A DNA stretch of 56,928 bases, taken from contig JAFGPC010000057.1 in the NCBI GenBank assembly GCA_016926155.1, positions 1-56,928 on the forward strand. Direction: 5' to 3'. The notes beneath the pieces were generated by a model. That model made no database searches. It worked only from the letters and a program-made list of their open reading frames with translations, and had not been told where the DNA came from. Both the position numbers and the translations under genes were made by a program. Positions 52,535 to 56,928 of this stretch are shown one piece after another (positions within the stretch are counted from its first letter, which is position 1; every line of letters starts with the position of its first letter). The stretch comes from Sedimentisphaerales bacterium. Lineage in GTDB: Bacteria; Planctomycetota; Phycisphaerae; Sedimentisphaerales; Anaerohalosphaeraceae.

Positions 52535-53848
52535 TTAATGACGACTGCGCAGGAGCAGACGGATGGGAACCTCTTCCAGTCCTAAAAGCTCACGGAAACG
52601 GTTGATTGCAAACCGTTTGAAAGAGTTATCGAACAAGTCCGGCTGGTTGACAAAAAGTAATAAGCTGATCGGCCGGACAGCGACCTGTGTGGCGTAATAA
52701 ATCTTTGGTTTGCCTCCCTTTTTACGTGCAACGCTGATCCGTTCGTTTTGAATCGCTTCTACCGCCTTATTCAGTAGTGGCGTCGGAATCTCCTGCGAGG
52801 CCTGTTCGTAGACATCGATTGCCAAGTCCAGCACCCTGTGAACATTTTGCCCTGTTTTTGCCGTCATCATGACGATCGGTGCATGACGAAACTGGGGCAT
52901 CAGATCATCCAGATATTCGCGATAATCTTCAGCATCGGCCTGGTTCTCCACAAGATCCCATTTGTTGACGAGCAGGATGCATGCCTTGTGGTGCTCGTTG
53001 ATCAAGTGAGCCAGTTTTTTATCGACTTGTGAAATCTCCAGGGTTGCGTCGATTAAAAACAGCACCACGTCGGCCCGGCGGATGCTCCGGGTGGCGCGGG
53101 TATAACTGTAAAATTCGATACTGTCGGCAATGCTGCTCTTTTTCCGTACACCGGCTGTGTCGATCAGAACAAGATGTTTGGCTTTGAATTCGAACCGTAC
53201 ATCGACCGCATCCCGTGTCGTACCTGGTATTTCACTGGTAATTAATCGGGGCTGGCCGACAACGGTATTGATAAAGGTGCTTTTGCCGGCATTGCGTTTT
53301 CCCACCACGGCGATCTTAATCGTGTCCGTTTGCGGCGCCTCCTGCGGCAGATGCTCCAATCGTTCCAGAATCTTTTCCATCAGCAGGGCCTGGTTCAGAT
53401 TATTGGCCGCCGAGACGCAGAATGCCTCACCGAATCCCAACCGGACAAACTCTCCTGCCTGCGGAAACATTTTAGCTGTATCCGCTTTGTTCGCGACCAG
53501 AAGCACCTCCATATCCTGCTTGCGTAAAAGCTGGGCGATTTGTACATCCAGGGGCATTACCCCTTCACGGATATCCACCACGAACAGAACAAGGTTGGCC
53601 TGCTCGATGGCCTGGCGAATCTGGTTTTCTACATGCTCGGAAAGCTGGTCGCTGTCGACGATCCCGTAGCCTCCCGTATCGATCAGTTCGAAAAATCGAC
53701 TATTGTGCTCTACGATCGTACTGATCCGGTCGCGGGTTACGCCCGCTGTCGGCTCGACAATACTGATCCACTCACCGGCCAGTGCATTCAAGAGGCTGCT
53801 CTTGCCCACATTGGGTCGACCTACAATGGTTACTATCGGAAACGCCAA
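52535..53848 (-). CDS. der: Ribosome biogenesis GTPase Der (EngA)
   Basis: A 437-residue double GTPase needed for 50S assembly. The first G domain has GRPNVGKSSLLNAL, DTGGYG and NKAD; the second has GKRNAGKSTFINTV, DTAGVRKKSSI and NKWDLV. The C-terminal KH-like domain follows. The second G1 has Ala-Gly in place of the usual Val-Gly, a mild variant. Monocistronic. Confidence 0.97.
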   Translation of the reverse strand: MAFPIVTIVGRPNVGKSSLLNALAGEWISIVEPTAGVTRDRISTIVEHNSRFFELIDTGGYGIVDSDQLSEHVENQIRQAIEQANLVLFVVDIREGVMPLDVQIAQLLRKQDMEVLLVANKADTAKMFPQAGEFVRLGFGEAFCVSAANNLNQALLMEKILERLEHLPQEAPQTDTIKIAVVGKRNAGKSTFINTVVGQPRLITSEIPGTTRDAVDVRFEFKAKHLVLIDTAGVRKKSSIADSIEFYSYTRATRSIRRADVVLFLIDATLEISQVDKKLAHLINEHHKACILLVNKWDLVENQADAEDYREYLDDLMPQFRHAPIVMMTAKTGQNVHRVLDLAIDVYEQASQEIPTPLLNKAVEAIQNERISVARKKGGKPKIYYATQVAVRPISLLLFVNQPDLFDNSFKRFAINRFRELLGLEEVPIRLLLRSRH

Positions 53849-53973
53849 AGGAGACTCCTAATCGGATTCCATATCTATCATTACAATTAAAAGAAAACAG
53901 TATAACAATTGTGAAGGAAGAAGGGAAGATCTGGTCTCAAGTCATCGGTACTACATACTGTATATTCTTCCGT

Positions 53974-54597
53974 CTATAGGCCAAGATGGTGTTTTTTGAG
54001 CCGTTTGTCCATGCTTTTTGCCTCTGCGACGTACTTATCCAGTTCCGCCCAGAAGGTTTTGCTATGGTTTTTGATACGGGTGTGAAGCAGTTCGTGGAGG
54101 AGCACATAGTCCATCAGTTCGGGTTGCAACTTGACCAGATTCACATTCAGGCTGATATTATTTTTCGAAGAGCAGCTTCCCCAGCGAGTTTTCTGATTTC
54201 GAACGGATACACGGTTGTAGGTGAATCCGTATTGCCGGGCCAATTCCTCAAGCCGGATTAAAAGCCTTTCTTGGGACGCAGTACGAGATATTTGTGGTTT
54301 AGGAGTTACAGTAGTGGCATGTTCGGCTTCAACCTGTTTCGCATAGATCAGGTTTTTCTGCACCCATGCCATATTTTTTTGCAGGTATGTTTTGGCCTTA
54401 CGGAGGGAAATTCGCGGCGGAAACGCCACACGGACCGGCCGAAACGGTCGAATGGAGATAGAAAGCCGTTTGGCCCGGCGCGTTTGGGCAAAAATCACAA
54501 CTCCGACCGGAGGACATTCCAGGGTAATCGTTTGGGTTTGTGGTCGGATTTTCGCGATCTGTTTCGTTCTAGGATAAACGCGATTTAAAATCTTCAT
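53974..54597 (-). CDS. YgjP-type zinc metallopeptidase domain protein
   Basis: A 207-residue protein with the DUF45/YgjP zinc-peptidase motif HELLHTRIKNHSKTFW (two motif histidines, glutamate and a downstream histidine) and the family's RWGSCSSKNNISLN before it. Such proteins resemble SprT/WLM peptidases; the substrate is unknown. The ATG at 54597 gives a 29-base overlap with the end of nspC, and a longer in-frame start would overlap more. Translational coupling with nspC is likely. Confidence 0.85.
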   Translation of the reverse strand: MKILNRVYPRTKQIAKIRPQTQTITLECPPVGVVIFAQTRRAKRLSISIRPFRPVRVAFPPRISLRKAKTYLQKNMAWVQKNLIYAKQVEAEHATTVTPKPQISRTASQERLLIRLEELARQYGFTYNRVSVRNQKTRWGSCSSKNNISLNVNLVKLQPELMDYVLLHELLHTRIKNHSKTFWAELDKYVAEAKSMDKRLKKHHLGL

Positions 54598-55711
54598 AGG
54601 TGAACCGCCGTTGTACAGTGTAAGTGTCTGTGTCCGGTTCATAGAGGACAATGTCGGGTAGGTTAATACCGTTGAACATGGTGTTTTTAACCATGGTGTA
54701 ATGGGCCATATCGGTAAAGACCAGCGAATCGCCGACTTTAAGCGGCTTGTCGAACGAATAATCTCCGATTACATCCCCTGCAAGACAGGTCGGGCCGGCC
54801 AGGCGATACGTATGCTTTTTCGCACCCGGCAGATCCGCGCCGACAATTACCGGCCGATAGGGCATCTCCAGCACATCGGGCATATGGGCCGAGGCCGAGG
54901 TATCCAGAATACCGATATCCATGGCATTGTGAACAATATCCAGAACCGAGGCGATCAGAAAACCCGTATTCAGGGCTATCGCTTCCCCCGGCTCCAGATA
55001 GACCTGTGCATCGTGCCTGTCGGCAAAATCGGTAATCAGCCGGCAAAGCAAGTCAATGTCATAGTCCGGACGGGTGATATGATGCCCTCCGCCAAAATTG
55101 ACCCAGTTCATCTGGTTGAAAAATCGGCCGAACTGTTGCTCGACAGCGATAAGAGTTCGTTCAAGAGAGTCGGAGTTCAGCTCACAGAGGGTATGAAAGT
55201 GCAGACCTGTGATCCCGTTCAATTCATCGGGCCGAAACTGATCCAGAGGAATCCCCAGCCGGGAACCGGGAGAACAGGGATCGTAAATCTTCGTTTTGAC
55301 CTCCGAATGCATGGGATTGATCCGCAATCCGCACTCAATGGGTCGGTCAGCCCTGGAAATCCGGTCCCTGAATAGCCGCCATTGCGTGAAGGAATTAAAG
55401 ACAATATGATCGACGAGTTGAAGATAATCGTCCATTTCATCCTGTCGATAAGCCGGGGCACACAGATGCACCTCGCCCGGGAAATACTCCCGACCAAGCC
55501 GAACTTCATGCAAGGCGCTGGCCGAAGTGCCGCACAGGTATTGGCTGCACAACGCAAACGTGCTCCATGCGGCATACCCTTTCATAGCCAGCAGAATTTT
55601 GCAGCTCGTTCGTTTCTGCACATCTGCCAGAAGTTCCAAATTACTGCGTAACAGCCCCAGATCGACCAGATAGCAGGGCGTCCGCAGATGATTGATGTCA
55701 TATTGCCTCAC
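54569..55711 (-). CDS. nspC: Carboxynorspermidine decarboxylase
   Basis: A 380-residue PLP enzyme of the alanine-racemase fold decarboxylating carboxy(nor)spermidine to (nor)spermidine. The cofactor lysine is Lys44 (LLAMKGYAAWS); CGTSASALHEVRLGR, HFHTLCE, NFGGGHHITRPDYD, EPGEAIALNTGFL and DYSFDKPLKVGD are family features. It lies nine bases after bTHX and divergently from carboxynorspermidine dehydrogenase, so the two enzymes of the pathway are encoded back to back. The product (norspermidine or spermidine) depends on the precursor. Confidence 0.93.
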   Translation of the reverse strand: MRQYDINHLRTPCYLVDLGLLRSNLELLADVQKRTSCKILLAMKGYAAWSTFALCSQYLCGTSASALHEVRLGREYFPGEVHLCAPAYRQDEMDDYLQLVDHIVFNSFTQWRLFRDRISRADRPIECGLRINPMHSEVKTKIYDPCSPGSRLGIPLDQFRPDELNGITGLHFHTLCELNSDSLERTLIAVEQQFGRFFNQMNWVNFGGGHHITRPDYDIDLLCRLITDFADRHDAQVYLEPGEAIALNTGFLIASVLDIVHNAMDIGILDTSASAHMPDVLEMPYRPVIVGADLPGAKKHTYRLAGPTCLAGDVIGDYSFDKPLKVGDSLVFTDMAHYTMVKNTMFNGINLPDIVLYEPDTDTYTVQRRFTYEDFKSRLS

Positions 55712-55720
55712 TTGGATAGC

Positions 55721-55831
55721 CTATTCGGTCTTGCTTTTGCTTGCCTTCTTTTTCCCGCCTTTCGGCCTGGATTTACCATAACTGCTGCGGCATCGTTTGC
55801 CCTTTTTGCTCTTCTTGTCGCCCCTACCCAT
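55721..55831 (-). CDS. Small ribosomal subunit protein bTHX
   Basis: A 36-residue, very basic protein beginning MGRGDKKSKKGKRCRSSYGK and ending in a Lys/Ser-rich tail. It matches the Thx/bTHX family of 30S proteins (typically MGKGDKK-x-K-x-GK...YGK-x-R), with a longer tail. AAGGA precedes the ATG and it lies nine bases before nspC on the same strand, so both are probably made from one transcript. It is too short for most automatic gene callers. Confidence 0.88.
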   Translation of the reverse strand: MGRGDKKSKKGKRCRSSYGKSRPKGGKKKASKSKTE

Positions 55832-56040
55832 ACGTTTCTTTCCTTTCTTACACTATTTATTAAATGTAAACCATTTACAGAGTCGGTTACTATACTGCCT
55901 TGGTGTGTAAATTTCAATCCATTGTCTGAAAGGAAACTGGATTCGATGGATACAGCCGTTATACTGATGCTTTTTGAGACGCCCGGCAGGAAGTGTCGGG
56001 ATTTATATATCTGACAGGAACGAGTCGTGGGAGACGGAAA

Positions 56041-56928
56041 ATGGCGACAGTATTGATTATTGGAGCCGGCGGGGTCGGCAATGTGGTGGTGCATAAATGC
56101 GTGCAGGTACGGGAGGTGTTTGAGACGGTGATTCTAGCCAGCAGGACGCATGCCAAATGCGAAGCGATCGCCAAGTCCCTGACCCGACCGATCGAAACCG
56201 AGCAGGTCGACGCCGACGATCCCAAACAGACCGCCTCCCTGATTCGCAAATACAAGCCCGGTCTGGTTATCAATGTAGCCCTGCCGTATCAGGATTTAGC
56301 CATTATGGACGCCTGCCTGGAAACGGGCGTGGATTATCTGGACACGGCTAACTATGAGCCGCCGGATGAAGCCAAATTCGAGTATAAATGGCAATGGGCT
56401 TATCAGGACCGCTATGCCCAAAAGGGCATCATGGCCCTACTGGGCAGCGGATTCGATCCGGGGGTGACCAATGTCTTCTGCGCGTATGCCCAGAAGCACG
56501 ACTTCGACGAGATCCACAACATCGATATTGTAGACTGCAATGCAGGCGAGCACGGCCATCCTTTTGCGACCAATTTCAATCCCGAGATCAATATCCGTGA
56601 GATCACCCAGAAGGGCAAATACTGGGAAAACGGCAAATGGATTGAGATTGATCCGATGAGCATCTCGCAGGAGATCGATTATCCCGAGGTCGGGCCGCGC
56701 CGGTCGTATCTTCTCTATCATGAGGAACTGGAGTCGCTGGTCAAGCATATCCGGGGCCTGAAGCGTATCCGTTTCTGGATGACCTTCGGCGAGGCGTATC
56801 TGACGCATTTGCGCGTGCTGCAGAATGTCGGCATGACCCGGATCGATCCGGTGGAATACGAAGGGCACAAGATCGTGCCGCTGCAGTTTCTCAAGGCCGT
56901 CCTGCCCGATCCCGGCTCGCTGGGCGTC
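56041..56928 (+). CDS. Carboxynorspermidine dehydrogenase, N-terminal part (3' end outside window)
   Basis: An uninterrupted frame of 296 codons running off the window. It is a saccharopine-dehydrogenase-fold enzyme: dinucleotide loop GAGGVGNVVVHKC, then LASRTHAKCEAIAKSL, VINVALPYQDLAIMDACLETGVDYLDTANYE, LGSGFDPGVTNVFCAYAQKH and DCNAGEHGHPFATNFNPEINIREI. This fits the family that reductively joins aspartate semialdehyde to a diamine with NADPH. GGGAGA precedes the ATG. Divergent from bTHX-nspC, completing the pathway. Confidence 0.93.
   Translation, partial: MATVLIIGAGGVGNVVVHKCVQVREVFETVILASRTHAKCEAIAKSLTRPIETEQVDADDPKQTASLIRKYKPGLVINVALPYQDLAIMDACLETGVDYLDTANYEPPDEAKFEYKWQWAYQDRYAQKGIMALLGSGFDPGVTNVFCAYAQKHDFDEIHNIDIVDCNAGEHGHPFATNFNPEINIREITQKGKYWENGKWIEIDPMSISQEIDYPEVGPRRSYLLYHEELESLVKHIRGLKRIRFWMTFGEAYLTHLRVLQNVGMTRIDPVEYEGHKIVPLQFLKAVLPDPGSLGV

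Noticed and set aside
1-56928. tRNA, rRNA, CRISPR arrays, insertion sequences, prophage
   Set aside because: No TTCGAATC-type T-arm with matching acceptor stem, no regularly spaced repeats, and no transposase or integrase frame was found on reading; a tRNAscan or CRISPR finder run would be the proper test.

Overview
The window (about 57 kb, roughly half G+C, densely coded) reads as a chromosomal segment of a Gram-negative bacterium, most likely a planctomycete of the Phycisphaerae type. The pointers are a sulfatase with HEAT-like repeats, a DUF1080 lipoprotein, an ECF sigma factor fused to a membrane segment and a large extracytoplasmic part, the LPS-export ATPase LptB, many conserved proteins of unknown function, and the carboxynorspermidine polyamine route. 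This assignment is inferred from gene content. No tRNA, rRNA, CRISPR array, insertion sequence, phage gene or integrase was seen.

Layout. 1-2.6 kb: C-terminal part of a chemotaxis receptor, then two tandem paralogous membrane proteins and a zinc-ribbon protein that overlap each other. 2.6-5.8 kb (minus): overlapping NhaC-type antiporter, MBOAT acyltransferase and DUF488 genes. 5.9-17.3 kb: valine-pyruvate transaminase AvtA, a secreted BNR-type beta-propeller, a sodium/solute symporter, thioredoxin reductase, a PilZ protein, a DUF401 permease, a class II aldolase-like protein with an altered zinc site, and the sigma-factor fusion. 17.5-31 kb (plus): a long housekeeping stretch with ispD, a TPR lipoprotein, tilS, gap-pgk-rpe, accD, hisC-hisB-ispF and cysS-ruvC-ruvA-ruvB, ending in a Tat-lipoprotein sulfatase. 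33-34.7 kb (minus): nrdR followed by a free-standing ATP-cone protein, and upstream of them a strongly structured, terminator-ended RNA candidate.

35-43.6 kb: an EamA transporter, a lone receiver protein, a 31-residue membrane peptide gene with its own promoter and terminator, a YbaK-type deacylase, a sugar isomerase-like protein, lptB-def-fmt, a periplasmic peptidyl-prolyl isomerase and a Tat-exported aldo/keto reductase-like protein. 44-50.5 kb: pabB, a 77-residue protein and a P-loop/deoxyribosyltransferase-like fusion on the minus strand, a DUF1080 lipoprotein, prfA, rpmE and a candidate small RNA. 50.6-56.9 kb: cstA, der, then the carboxynorspermidine locus: the tiny ribosomal protein bTHX, nspC and a YgjP-type peptidase on the minus strand, and the carboxynorspermidine dehydrogenase gene divergently on the plus strand, cut by the window end.

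The most promising unexplained items are the structured RNA at 34.4-34.6 kb beside nrdR, the solo ATP-cone protein in the nrdR operon, the nucleotide-enzyme fusion at 46-47 kb, the sigma-factor fusion, the 31-residue peptide gene, and a perfect palindrome inside a promoter spacer at 42.58 kb. Several genes begin only 7-11 bases after a good -10 box, which suggests that leaderless or near-leaderless transcripts occur here.
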